DNA of 64,000 bases from Hyphomicrobiales bacterium (lineage in GTDB: Bacteria > Pseudomonadota > Alphaproteobacteria > Rhizobiales > Rhizobiaceae). Numbering within the stretch: position 1 is the stretch's first letter; each line of letters starts with the position of its first letter. Shown here one piece after another: positions 1 to 8,700 of this stretch. The position numbers and the translations under genes were made by a program. The DNA is taken from the NCBI GenBank assembly GCA_017305935.1, contig JAFKJU010000027.1:23858-87857 (forward strand), in the 5' to 3' direction. Under the pieces are notes generated by a model, which saw nothing but the letters and a program-made list of their open reading frames with translations, did no database searches and had not been told where the DNA came from.

Positions 1-733
1 CATAGCGCTGTCCCGTCTTGTGGCTGACATTGATGCTGGAGCCGAACTGCGAGTAGTTGACCAACTGCCCCGAATGCTCCGCCAGCAGGCGAACGAATTT
101 CGGCAGCTCGGTCAACTTCTCGATCTCTGCGATGTTTCTGAGATCACGGGTCAGAACCGACGTCAGATAGGACCGCGCCCAATCTTGCCGTCGCCGTTCG
201 CTCTCACGGCTGATCGCCTCGGGAAAACCTCCGAACAGCGCGAGCTGGATAAGGTCGTCGCCAACGATCGCCTCTCCGTTCCCCTGAAGTTTCCCCGCAA
301 ATAGGCGTTCCAGGAACGTCGACGTCTGGCCTTTTATTTCAGCGCGAGCCAACGGCAGCATCCGAATGGTTTCCATCCGGCCCGCCAGGCTGTCGGCAAC
401 TCGCGGCAAGGTAAGCACATTGGCTGAGCCGGTCAGGAGGAAGCGGCCGGGACGATAGTCCTCGTCCACCGTCTTCTTGATCGCAAGCAGCAGATCAGGC
501 GCGCGCTGGATCTCATCAATGATCGCGCGATCCAGGCCACGGATGAACCCGGCCGGATCGGACTGCGCGGCGTCGAGCGCCGTCTGATCGTCGAGAGTGA
601 TATAGGTCCGGCCCGCCTCCCCCATTTTCCGGACAAGTGTGGTCTTGCCCGCCCTGCGCGGTCCTACGATCAGGACCACCGGGGTATCTGAAAGGGCTTC
701 CTCCACCCGATGCTCGACGAGCCGCTCGTACAT
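1..733 (-). CDS. AAA_14/DUF4143-type ATPase, 3' end outside window
   Basis: Reading the minus strand from ATG at 733 gives 244 uninterrupted codons to the left edge, so the C-terminal part is missing. Residues 24-31 are a Walker A (GPRRAGKT) and residues 71-76 a Walker B-like IIDEIQ; LLTGSAN at about 99-105 is the sensor region usual in this family. The later part (LFGGFPEA, then SYLTSVLTRDLRNIAEIEK) matches the start of the DUF4143 domain. Proteins of this family are cytoplasmic ATPases often found as mobile-element cargo with no settled role. It is divergent from the DUF932 gene at 998. Confidence 0.85.
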   Translation of the reverse strand, partial: MYERLVEHRVEEALSDTPVVLIVGPRRAGKTTLVRKMGEAGRTYITLDDQTALDAAQSDPAGFIRGLDRAIIDEIQRAPDLLLAIKKTVDEDYRPGRFLLTGSANVLTLPRVADSLAGRMETIRMLPLARAEIKGQTSTFLERLFAGKLQGNGEAIVGDDLIQLALFGGFPEAISRESERRRQDWARSYLTSVLTRDLRNIAEIEKLTELPKFVRLLAEHSGQLVNYSQFGSSINVSHKTGQRY

Positions 734-886
734 GTTTTTCCGAATCTCCGACGACTGGGACTATGAGCCATGATAATTGGAAGTCAATGGCCCGCAGATT
801 GGAAATGAACCAGCCGTGATCCGGGAATGGACTGAGGGGAAAGCCTTCCCCTGCGGCCGAGCCAAAAGTCTCGTCCGACCCCTTCT

Positions 887-902
887 GCGGGGGGAACCCC
901 GC
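887..902 (+). other. Strong hairpin GCGGGG-GGAA-CCCCGC
   Basis: Perfect 6-bp stem with a GGAA tetraloop between the divergent ATPase and DUF932 genes. There is no T-tract, so it is not a typical intrinsic terminator; it may be part of the leader of the DUF932 gene. Confidence 0.4.
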
Positions 903-942
903 AACGCCCCTTATAGAGTGAGAGAGTGGCCGGATTGTCCGT

Positions 943-990
943 GACGGGTTGAGGACCGGGAGAGAGGCTTCCGGCGCCCGTCATGGAGTT
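943..990 (+). ncRNA. Structured leader, copy 1 (upstream of DUF932 gene)
   Basis: An outer stem GACGGG/CCCGTC encloses an inner stem CCGGGA/TTCCGG with a purine-rich loop containing GAGAGG. The same architecture and spacing recur before the ParB-like gene at 2310-2358, where the inner stem has a different sequence but still pairs (CGAGAG/CTCTCG). Compensatory change with conserved loop suggests selection on RNA structure. The Shine-Dalgarno GGAG follows immediately. Function unknown; leader regulation of translation is inference. Confidence 0.45.
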
Positions 991-997
991 TCGTCCC

Positions 998-2191
998 ATG
1001 AATATGCAGGTTCTGGAAGCCCGTCGCGACGTAAGCGGCGGCTACAAGGTCGATGTCACCCGTGGCCAGCGCGTCGGCCGCGTCTCGTCCGAATGGTTCT
1101 CGCGCCCTGACGACGAGCGCTATCTGTCCCTGTCGGACCTGGCACGCACGGTTCGCGGGCGCTCCGAACGCAGCCGCACGCGCGTAGTCGAGAGCGAACT
1201 GATCCATGTCGAAGCCAGCCGCTCCGATCCCGAGCGCCTGGCGCTGACCCTGCCCGGCGCCGATGCCCCCATCGCGCCGACGCACTGGAGCTTCGGCCAG
1301 CTTGCCAGCCTGGTTGGAGCACCGGCCGCCTATCTACGTCAGCTTCCCGCCGCGCTTGCCGGAATCAACCTGCAATATGGTCTGTCTTCGCACCGGGCCG
1401 AGCAGATCAAAACCTTCGAGATCGAGGACGGACGGGTCGAGCTGCGCGCCGTGACCGGACCCGATTACGGCAGGATTCATGACTACGAACTGGTGGAGGC
1501 CGTACAGCGCATCGCGGGCAACGGCACGGGTGACACGCGCTGGAAGGTCCCCGGCGTGCTCGACTGGTCAAGCGGGATCTACAATCCCAACGTCGATATC
1601 TCGAAGGATACCACCACGCTCTACGCCTCCGATCGCGACGTCTTTCTCTTTCTTGTCGACGATCTGAACCCGATTGAAGCCGGCCGCCTGCCGGACGGAT
1701 CGCCCGATCTCTACTTCCGGGGATTTTATGCCTGGAACAGCGAAGTGGGCGCGAAAACCCTTGGGATTGCGTCCTTTTATCTCCGAGCGGTATGCCAGAA
1801 TCGAAATTTGTGGGGCGTCGAGGATTTCGAGGAAATCACCATTCGCCACAGCAAATACGCCGCCTCGCGCTTCGCCCATGAGGCGGCTCCGGCACTGCTG
1901 AACTTCGCTAACTCGTCGCCCATGCCCTTCGTCAACGGCATCAAGGCGGCCCGCGAACGGATCGTGGCCAAGACCGACGAAGACCGCACGGACTTCCTGC
2001 GCCGCCGCGGCTTCTCGAAAGCGGAAACCGGAAAGATCATCGATACGGTGCTGGCCGAGGAAGGTCGTCCGCCCCAGTCTATCTTCGATTTCGTTCAGGG
2101 CATCACCGCGCTCGCGCGCACCAAGCCTCATCAGGACGCCCGCCTCGACATGGAGGCCAAAGCGAAGAAACTCCTGGACCGGGCAGCCTGA
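998..2191 (+). CDS. DUF932 family protein
   Basis: A 397-residue cytoplasmic protein of the DUF932 (phage/plasmid-like) family, commonly the first gene of this type of mobile-element maintenance block; biochemical function is not established. I chose ATG 998 rather than the in-frame ATG 983 because GGAG at 985-988 is then an SD 9 nt upstream, and because 983 lies in the conserved leader: the homologous leader of the next gene has GCGGAG at the corresponding place. It is followed by the 706-residue ParB-like gene after about 170 bp holding a second copy of the leader. Confidence 0.85.
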   Translation: MNMQVLEARRDVSGGYKVDVTRGQRVGRVSSEWFSRPDDERYLSLSDLARTVRGRSERSRTRVVESELIHVEASRSDPERLALTLPGADAPIAPTHWSFGQLASLVGAPAAYLRQLPAALAGINLQYGLSSHRAEQIKTFEIEDGRVELRAVTGPDYGRIHDYELVEAVQRIAGNGTGDTRWKVPGVLDWSSGIYNPNVDISKDTTTLYASDRDVFLFLVDDLNPIEAGRLPDGSPDLYFRGFYAWNSEVGAKTLGIASFYLRAVCQNRNLWGVEDFEEITIRHSKYAASRFAHEAAPALLNFANSSPMPFVNGIKAARERIVAKTDEDRTDFLRRRGFSKAETGKIIDTVLAEEGRPPQSIFDFVQGITALARTKPHQDARLDMEAKAKKLLDRAA

Positions 2192-2309
2192 ACCCCGCGA
2201 AGCCGGAAATCCCGTTCTCCGTATTTCCGGCTTCGTGCATCTCCGTCTCCACGTTTTTCCGATACGGCGGCGCTGCTCCTTCAGAGGAAGAGGGCGGCGC
2301 TTCGCTTCG

Positions 2310-2358
2310 TGACGGGTTTCGGGTCGAGAGAGAGGCTCTCGGCGCCCGTCGCGGAGTA
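2310..2358 (+). ncRNA. Structured leader, copy 2 (upstream of ParB-like gene)
   Basis: Outer stem GACGGG/CCCGTC and inner hairpin CGAGAG-AGAGG-CTCTCG, followed by SD GGAG and ATG 2365. The outer stem and the GAGAGAGGCT segment match copy 1 at 943-990, while the inner stem is changed on both sides. Confidence 0.45.
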
Positions 2359-2364
2359 ACTCAC

Positions 2365-4485
2365 ATGGCAACTGCCGTTCAGAAGATTGTCCTGTCGTCG
2401 GCGCGCGACATCCCCTTCAACAAGCTGGTGCTGAGCCAGTCCAATGTCCGGCGCGTGAAGGCCGGCGTTTCGCTCGAGGAGTTGGCCGAGTCCATCGCCC
2501 GTCGCGGCCTCATCCAGAGCCTCCACGTCCGGCCGGTCCTCGATGCTGGCGGAGCCGAGACCGGCATGTTCGAGGTGCCCGCCGGCGGCCGCCGTTATCG
2601 CGCGCTCGAACTGCTGGTGAAGCAGAAGCGCCTCGCCAAGATCGCACCGGTCCCTTGCGTCGTCGGCGACCCGAACAGCGACGTGACCATTGATGAAGTG
2701 TCGCTCGTCGAGAACATCGACCGTGCGCCGCTCCATCCCCTCGACCAGTTCCGCGCTTTCCAGGCCATGCGCGACAAAGGCATGACCGAGGAGGCCATCG
2801 CCGCTGCCTTCTTCGTCGGCGTCAACGTCGTAAAACAACGCCTGCGCCTTGCCTCCGTTTCGCCGGTGCTGCTGGAGATCTATGCCGATGACGGCATGAC
2901 ACTCGAACAGCTCATGGCTTTCACCGTCTCGCAGGACCATGCCCGCCAGGAACAGGTTTGGGATGCCGTCAAGGACAGTTGGCAGAAGGAACCCTATCAG
3001 ATCCGCCGCATGCTGACGGAGACTTCGGTGCGCGCGTCCGACAAGCGTGCGATCTTCGTCGGCATCGAGGCTTATGAGGCAGCCGGCGGCATCGCCCTGC
3101 GTGACCTGTTCCAGTCCGATGATGGCGGCTGGCTTCAAGATGTTGGGTTGCTCGACCGCCTGGTAAGCGAGAAGCTCAAGATCGTTGCCGACGAGATCGC
3201 GGGCGAAGGCTGGAAGTGGGTCGAGGCCGCCTTGAGTTTCCCCTATGGCCACGAGCACGGGCTTCGTGCGTTGGCCGGGACCACGGTCGATCTGACCGAC
3301 GACGAAGGCACCACCCGTGAAGCTCTGCGAGACGAATATGACCGGCTCGAAGCCGAATATGCGGAAGCCGACGAACTGCCCGAGGAGATCGATGCGCGCC
3401 TTGGCGAGATCGAACAGGCGCTCGACGCCTTCGAACAGCGCCCAACGATCTACGATCCAGCCGACATCGCCATCGCTGGCGTCTTCGTCAGCCTCGACTC
3501 AGACGGCTCGCTCTCCGTCGATCGCGGCTATGTCCGTCCCGAGGACGAGCGAGCGGTCGAAGATGCCGACCACGACACGTTGGATGAAGAGGTCGATCCC
3601 GAAACCGGTGAAATCCGGTCGCCTGCGATCCAGCGCGCGGTCATCACCATCGGCGGCCAGGTTGCGGAACCGGAAGACGACGAAGACGACGGCGTCAAGC
3701 CGCTACCCGAACGCCTCGTCATCGAGCTGACCGCGCACCGCACCCTGGCGCTGCGCAATGCCGTTGCGGAACATCCCGATGTCGCCATGACCATGCTGCT
3801 GCACAAGCTGGTCAGCGACACCTTCCTGCGTACCGCGCCAACCGGCTGCCTGGAGGCGAGCGTCCGCCATGTCTTCTTCTCTGCTCAGTCGGAGGACCTG
3901 AAGGCCAGCATACCGGCACGTGAGGTGACCGAGCGGCATGAACGATGGGGCGATCATGTTCCCGCCGACGATCAGGCTCTGTGGGACTGGTTGACCCATC
4001 TCGACGACGGCACGCGGCTCGATCTGCTCGCCCATTGCGTCAGCTTCGGCGTGAACGCGCTGTTCGAGCGGCCGAACCCACACAGCGGATCGAGTGTCAG
4101 CCAGCATGGCCTGGATGTGCGCCTCTCGCAGGCCGACCGGCTTGCGCGGGCCACCGGCCTCGAAATGGTTGCGGCAGGCTGGCGGCCGACCGTCGGCAAC
4201 TATCTCGGCCGCGTCACCAAGCCCCGCATCCTCGAAGCCGTTCGCGAGGGCGCCGGCGAACGGGCCGCCCAGCTCATCGAGCATCTCAAGAAGGGCGACA
4301 TGGCCAAGGAGGCCGAGCGCCTGCTGGCCGACACCGGTTGGCTCCCCGAACCGCTGCGCCTGGTCGAGCAGGGCGAGCCGGCGACGGACGGCGACGGCGA
4401 CGATGCGCTCCCTGCCTTCCTCGACGACGAGGATGAGCTGTCGGAAGAAGAGGATGAAGCCCTGCACGCCATCGCCGCCGAATAG
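2365..4485 (+). CDS. ParB/RepB/Spo0J-like DNA-binding protein (large)
   Basis: A 706-residue protein. Residues about 10-130 form a ParB N-terminal nuclease-like domain, with GGRRYRALE (the ParB box, near residue 73) and SLVENIDRAPLHPLDQF (box II). A helix-turn-helix segment follows (TEEAIAAAFFVGVNVVKQRL). The remaining ~500 residues are acidic and not recognised; true ParB proteins are about 300 residues. It lies about 14 kb from parA, and these elements have a separate RHH partner next to parA, so this may be a regulator or nuclease-like protein rather than the partition partner. It is followed by a clear terminator. Confidence 0.85.
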   Translation: MATAVQKIVLSSARDIPFNKLVLSQSNVRRVKAGVSLEELAESIARRGLIQSLHVRPVLDAGGAETGMFEVPAGGRRYRALELLVKQKRLAKIAPVPCVVGDPNSDVTIDEVSLVENIDRAPLHPLDQFRAFQAMRDKGMTEEAIAAAFFVGVNVVKQRLRLASVSPVLLEIYADDGMTLEQLMAFTVSQDHARQEQVWDAVKDSWQKEPYQIRRMLTETSVRASDKRAIFVGIEAYEAAGGIALRDLFQSDDGGWLQDVGLLDRLVSEKLKIVADEIAGEGWKWVEAALSFPYGHEHGLRALAGTTVDLTDDEGTTREALRDEYDRLEAEYAEADELPEEIDARLGEIEQALDAFEQRPTIYDPADIAIAGVFVSLDSDGSLSVDRGYVRPEDERAVEDADHDTLDEEVDPETGEIRSPAIQRAVITIGGQVAEPEDDEDDGVKPLPERLVIELTAHRTLALRNAVAEHPDVAMTMLLHKLVSDTFLRTAPTGCLEASVRHVFFSAQSEDLKASIPAREVTERHERWGDHVPADDQALWDWLTHLDDGTRLDLLAHCVSFGVNALFERPNPHSGSSVSQHGLDVRLSQADRLARATGLEMVAAGWRPTVGNYLGRVTKPRILEAVREGAGERAAQLIEHLKKGDMAKEAERLLADTGWLPEPLRLVEQGEPATDGDGDDALPAFLDDEDELSEEEDEALHAIAAE

Positions 4486-4541
4486 CACACCGACGCGGGG
4501 CGGCATCAACCGTCCCGCCCCTTCCCACTTGTTTTCCTTCA

Positions 4542-4572
4542 GCCCGGCGACCTGCGCCGGGCGTTTTCGTTT
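4542..4572 (+). terminator. Rho-independent terminator after ParB-like gene
   Basis: Perfect 8-bp stem GCCCGGCG-acctg-CGCCGGGC (4542-4562) followed by GTTTTCGTTT. It sits between the ParB-like stop at 4485 and the SD (caggag) of the gene at 4585, so it could end the upstream transcript or act as an attenuator of the downstream genes. Confidence 0.75.
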
Positions 4573-4584
4573 CAGGAGCTCACC

Positions 4585-5001
4585 ATGGCTGACTACTTCA
4601 CGCATTTCTCGTGCCTGCTCGATGTTGGTACGTCCGAGAACGCTGCTGGCGCGCTCGATCTCTACAACAAGCTCTCAGAAGAAGGCGCCTCGGAAGATCC
4701 ACCCTCCGACGGCTTCCTCCTTTCCATCCAGCCTGAACATGGCGGCACGCAGCTTTGGATGCGCGACGACGAAACGGGCGATCCCGAACGCCTGATCCAA
4801 TTCGTGAAGCTCTGCGCCGCCCAATTCAGCCTGACGGGCCGTTGGGGATTCCAATATGCAAACACCTGCTCGAAGCCCCGGCTCGACGGCTTCGGCGGCG
4901 GCGCGCACGTTCTCGATCTCGCCACCGGTGAAACGCTGGATTGGACCTACACCGACGGCTGGCTCGCCGAAACGCGGTCCAACGAGGGGGACCGGATATG
5001 A
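4585..5001 (+). CDS. Conserved hypothetical protein of the ICE backbone
   Basis: A 138-residue acidic soluble protein without signal peptide or membrane segment; I recognise no domain. SD CAGGAG precedes ATG 4585. Its stop overlaps the start of the next gene by four bases (ATGA), indicating translational coupling in a three-gene unit (4585-5557) between the ParB-like and strawberry-notch genes. Function unknown. Confidence 0.75.
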   Translation: MADYFTHFSCLLDVGTSENAAGALDLYNKLSEEGASEDPPSDGFLLSIQPEHGGTQLWMRDDETGDPERLIQFVKLCAAQFSLTGRWGFQYANTCSKPRLDGFGGGAHVLDLATGETLDWTYTDGWLAETRSNEGDRI

Positions 5002-5264
5002 GCATCCCCTCTTTCGCCCGGATCAACTTCCAAACCCTGCTGCGCGCAGCAGCGGACGGCAATCTCGCGCTCATGGAGTGCCTCGACGCCCAATCCGGCA
5101 ACCGGCGCTATGTGATCTGTGCGGTGGGTCGAGACAACGGCGATTACGTCTTCACGCCCTTCGGTCATCTCGCCGACGGGAACCCCCACGACGCCTATCT
5201 TCCGCCAGCCCCCGACGATCCCGCGACCTTCCTGCGCCCTGATACACAGGGAGAGGCGTCATGA
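4998..5264 (+). CDS. DUF6117-like small protein
   Basis: An 88-residue protein. The N-terminal stretch with FQTLLRAAADGNLALMECLD and the central YVICAVGRDNGDYVFTPFG resemble the DUF6117 family, which occurs at this position in related elements; the assignment is from memory of the family. No catalytic residues are known. It overlaps the preceding and following genes by 4 bp each (ATGA junctions), so the three are probably one translationally coupled unit. Confidence 0.75.
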   Translation: MSIPSFARINFQTLLRAAADGNLALMECLDAQSGNRRYVICAVGRDNGDYVFTPFGHLADGNPHDAYLPPAPDDPATFLRPDTQGEAS

Positions 5265-5557
5265 CCGATGTCGAAACAATCTTCGCGGACGATCGCACAC
5301 GTCCGCCACCGGAACGGTCGCTGCCGTGGCCGGAAACTTCTGGCGGTGTCACCGTCATCATCGAGCCAAAGCCTCACTGGGCGGGCGACCTTCGCGCGTT
5401 CCGGCTCGATGCCAAGGAATACTGCACCTATTCCGATTGGACCGAAAACGGCGCCCGAGCCCGCTTCTTCGGGCACGTCGATACGAGCGGCGACACGGTG
5501 ATGCGCAGGGCGCGTGCCGTGCTCGCCCGTGAGATCGCCGACGGACTCTGGAACTGA
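5261..5557 (+). CDS. Small conserved hypothetical protein
   Basis: A 98-residue soluble protein, last of the coupled trio 4585-5557, starting in an ATGA overlap at 5261. No domain recognised. It contains several aromatic residues (SDWTENGARARFFGH) and ends with REIADGLWN. The position just before the strawberry-notch gene is conserved in such elements as far as I recall; function unknown. Confidence 0.7.
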   Translation: MTDVETIFADDRTRPPPERSLPWPETSGGVTVIIEPKPHWAGDLRAFRLDAKEYCTYSDWTENGARARFFGHVDTSGDTVMRRARAVLAREIADGLWN

Positions 5558-5614
5558 GCCTTCACAGCGCCTCGCCTCATGGCCGGGCGCTGTTTTCATG
5601 TCGCGGTCGCGACG

Positions 5615-5712
5615 CGGAGAGGAAGAGGGCCGCCGGGACGAGATGAGGCCGGGCGGTCGAGAGAGAGCGCCATCCGGGCTTTCCCGTTCCCGCTCTCCCG
5701 AAAGCTCATCCC
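5615..5712 (+). promoter_or_regulatory. Leader related to copies 1-2, upstream of strawberry-notch gene
   Basis: Contains GAGGAAGAGGGC and later GGTCGAGAGAGAG, both also present in order upstream of the ParB-like gene (2285-2335). The outer GACGGG/CCCGTC stem is not conserved, so this is a weaker member of the leader family. No other gene seen in 5558-5712. Confidence 0.35.
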
Positions 5713-8700
5713 ATGAACATCGCATCTCCCGTCGCCGCTGCAGCCGCACCCACCGTTCTGGCCGCCGCGCATCGTCTTCTCGACCATCTCGAACGTGGGC
5801 AGCGCATCGACGCCACCGTGCTGCGCGGCGCGATGGAATCCGCGTTCGACGCTTCCGACTCAACTGGCGTCTGGGATTGGAAGACGGCCTATGACGCCTG
5901 CGAAGCGGCGACCGTCCTGTTTCTGCGCAAATACGGAAAGGCGCTTTTCCGTAAAGCAGCATCTCCGCCTGCACGACTTTCCGCTATCGGAAGGATCGCA
6001 GGTCTCCTGCCGACGCATACGCGCCGCTCCGAGCAGAGCCAGGCGCTACAACAATTCTCGACGCCTGCTCCGCTCGGCCTCGCCGCCGTCACCGCCGCCG
6101 ACATAACGGCAAACGACGTCGTCCTGGAACCTTCTGCCGGCACGGGCCTGCTCGCGGTCCTTGCCGAAATCTCCGGCGCCACGCTGCTGCTCAATGAATT
6201 GGCCGAGACCAGGGCCAATATCCTCGCCTCGCTCTTTCCGGCCATCGCCGTCACGCGCTTCGACGCGGCCCAAATAGACGATCATCTGGGTCACACCGCG
6301 GTCCCCAGCGTTGTGCTGATGAACCCGCCATTCTCGGCAATGGCGAACGTCTCGGGCCGCATGGCCGATGCCTGCTACCGCCATGTTGCCTCGGCGCTTG
6401 CTCGCCTCGCGCCCGGCGGTCGTCTGGTAACGATCACCGGCGCGAACTTCGCGCCCGATGCCCCCGACTGGCGCGACGCCTTCATTCGCTTGCAGTCGCG
6501 CAGCCGCGTCGCCTTCACGGCCGCGATCGATGGTTCCGTCTATGCAAAACACGGCACCACGTTTCCGACGCGGATCACCGTCATCGACAAGCAGCCCGCC
6601 GACGATCCGACCATTTTTCCGACCTCGCCCGGCAGGGCGCCGGACATCGCCACGCTGCTCGGCTGGATTGCGGCGCAGATTCCGCCGCGACCTGTCGCAG
6701 CCATGCCGACTTGCAACGCGACGGCGTCCATCACCGCACCACGCACTGTTCGTGGCTACCTCGCCCGCTCGACCGCCGCACGTCCCGCCATGGCTGCCGT
6801 CGATCCCGAGGGCGTCGAACTCGCCTATGAAACCATGGACTGGACGCCGCCGGACGGCGCACGGCTAACCGACGCCATCTATGAGGAATACGGATTGCAG
6901 TCGATCCGTATTCCCGGCTCCCAGGCGCATCCCACCAAGCTGGTGCAGTCAGCGGCGATGGCGAGCGTTGCGCCGCCGAAGCCGAGCTATCGGCCGATGC
7001 TGCCGGCAAACATCCACGACCTTCTGTCCGATGCCCAGATCGAGACGGTAATCTATGCTGGCGAGGCGCATGGCGAGTATCTCGCCGGGTCGTGGTCGAT
7101 CGATGAGACCTTCGATGTCGTTCGGGCCGCGCCCGCCGACGCCGAGCACTCCGTCCGCTTCCGTCGTGGCTTCATGCTTGGCGACGGGACCGGTGCGGGC
7201 AAAGGCCGTCAGTCGGCCGGTATCATCCTCGACAATTGGCTGCGCGGACGCCGCAAGGCCGTCTGGATCAGCAAGTCGGACAAGCTGATCGAGGACGCGC
7301 AGCGTGATTGGTCCGCGCTCGGCATGGAGCGCCTGCTGGTCACACCGCTTTCGCGCTTCCCCCAAGGCAAGCCGGTCACGCTCTTGGAAGGCGTCCTATT
7401 TACAACCTACGCCACGCTACGCTCCGACGACCGTGGCGAGAAGGTTTCGCGCGTCCGGCAGATCGTCGAATGGTTGGGCTCCGACTTCGACGGAGTGATC
7501 ATTTTCGACGAAAGCCACGCGATGCAGAACGCCGGAGGCGGTAAAGGAGAACGAGGCGACGTCGCTCCCTCGCAACAGGGGCGCGCCGGCCTACGCCTGC
7601 AACATGCGCTTCCCAATGCCCGCGTTGTTTATGTCTCGGCCACCGGCGCCACCACCGTCCACAATCTCGCCTATGCCCAGCGGCTCGGCCTCTGGGGCGG
7701 CGAGGATTTCCCGTTCGCCACCCGCGCCGAATTCGTGGAGGCGATCGAAGACGGCGGCGTCGCGGCCATGGAGGTTCTGGCGCGCGATCTTCGCTCGCTT
7801 GGCCTCTATACGGCGCGGTCCTTGTCCTACGACGGCGTGGAATATGAACTGGTCGAGCACCAGCTCACCGACGAGCAGCGCCGCATCTACGACGCCTATG
7901 CCGGAGCTTTCCAAGTCATACACAACCACCTCGACGCAGCGATGGAGGCGGCGAATATCACCGGCAGCGACGGCACGCTGAACCGCCAAGCCAAGTCCGC
8001 CGCCCGCAGCGCTTTCGAGCAGGCAAAGCAGCGCTTCTTCGGGCATCTTCTGACCAGCATGAAGACGCCGACCCTGATACGGTCCATCGACCGCGATCTG
8101 GAGCAGGGCCACGCCGCCGTCGTCCAGATCGTGTCCACCGGCGAAGCCCTGATGGAACGGCGCCTGGCCGAGATCCCCACCGAGGAATGGAACGACGTCA
8201 GGGTGGACATTACTCCTCGCGAGTATGTGCTGTCGTACTTGCAGACCGGCTTCCCGGTGCAGCTCTATGAGCCCTTCACCGACGGCGAAGGCAACCTCTC
8301 CTCGCGGCCAGTGTTTCGCAACGGCCAACCGGTCGAGAGCCGGGAAGCTGTTGCCCGGCGTGACGAGCTGATCGAACATCTCGCATCGCTGCCGCCAGTG
8401 CCTGGCGCGCTCGACCAGATCGTCCAGCGCTTCGGCACCGACATGGTGGCAGAAGTAACGGGCCGTTCCCGCCGCATCGTTCGCAAGGGCGACCGCCTCG
8501 TTGTCGAGAACCGCGCCCCCTCCGCCAATCTCGCCGAAACCGCCGCGTTCATGGACGACCTGAAGCGCGTCCTGGTCTTCTCGGACGCGGGCGGCACCGG
8601 CCGCAGCTATCATGCCGAACTCTCAGCAAAGAACCAACGCCTGCGCGTCCACTATCTGCTCGAACCGGGTTGGAAGGCCGACGCCGCCATTCAGGGGCTC

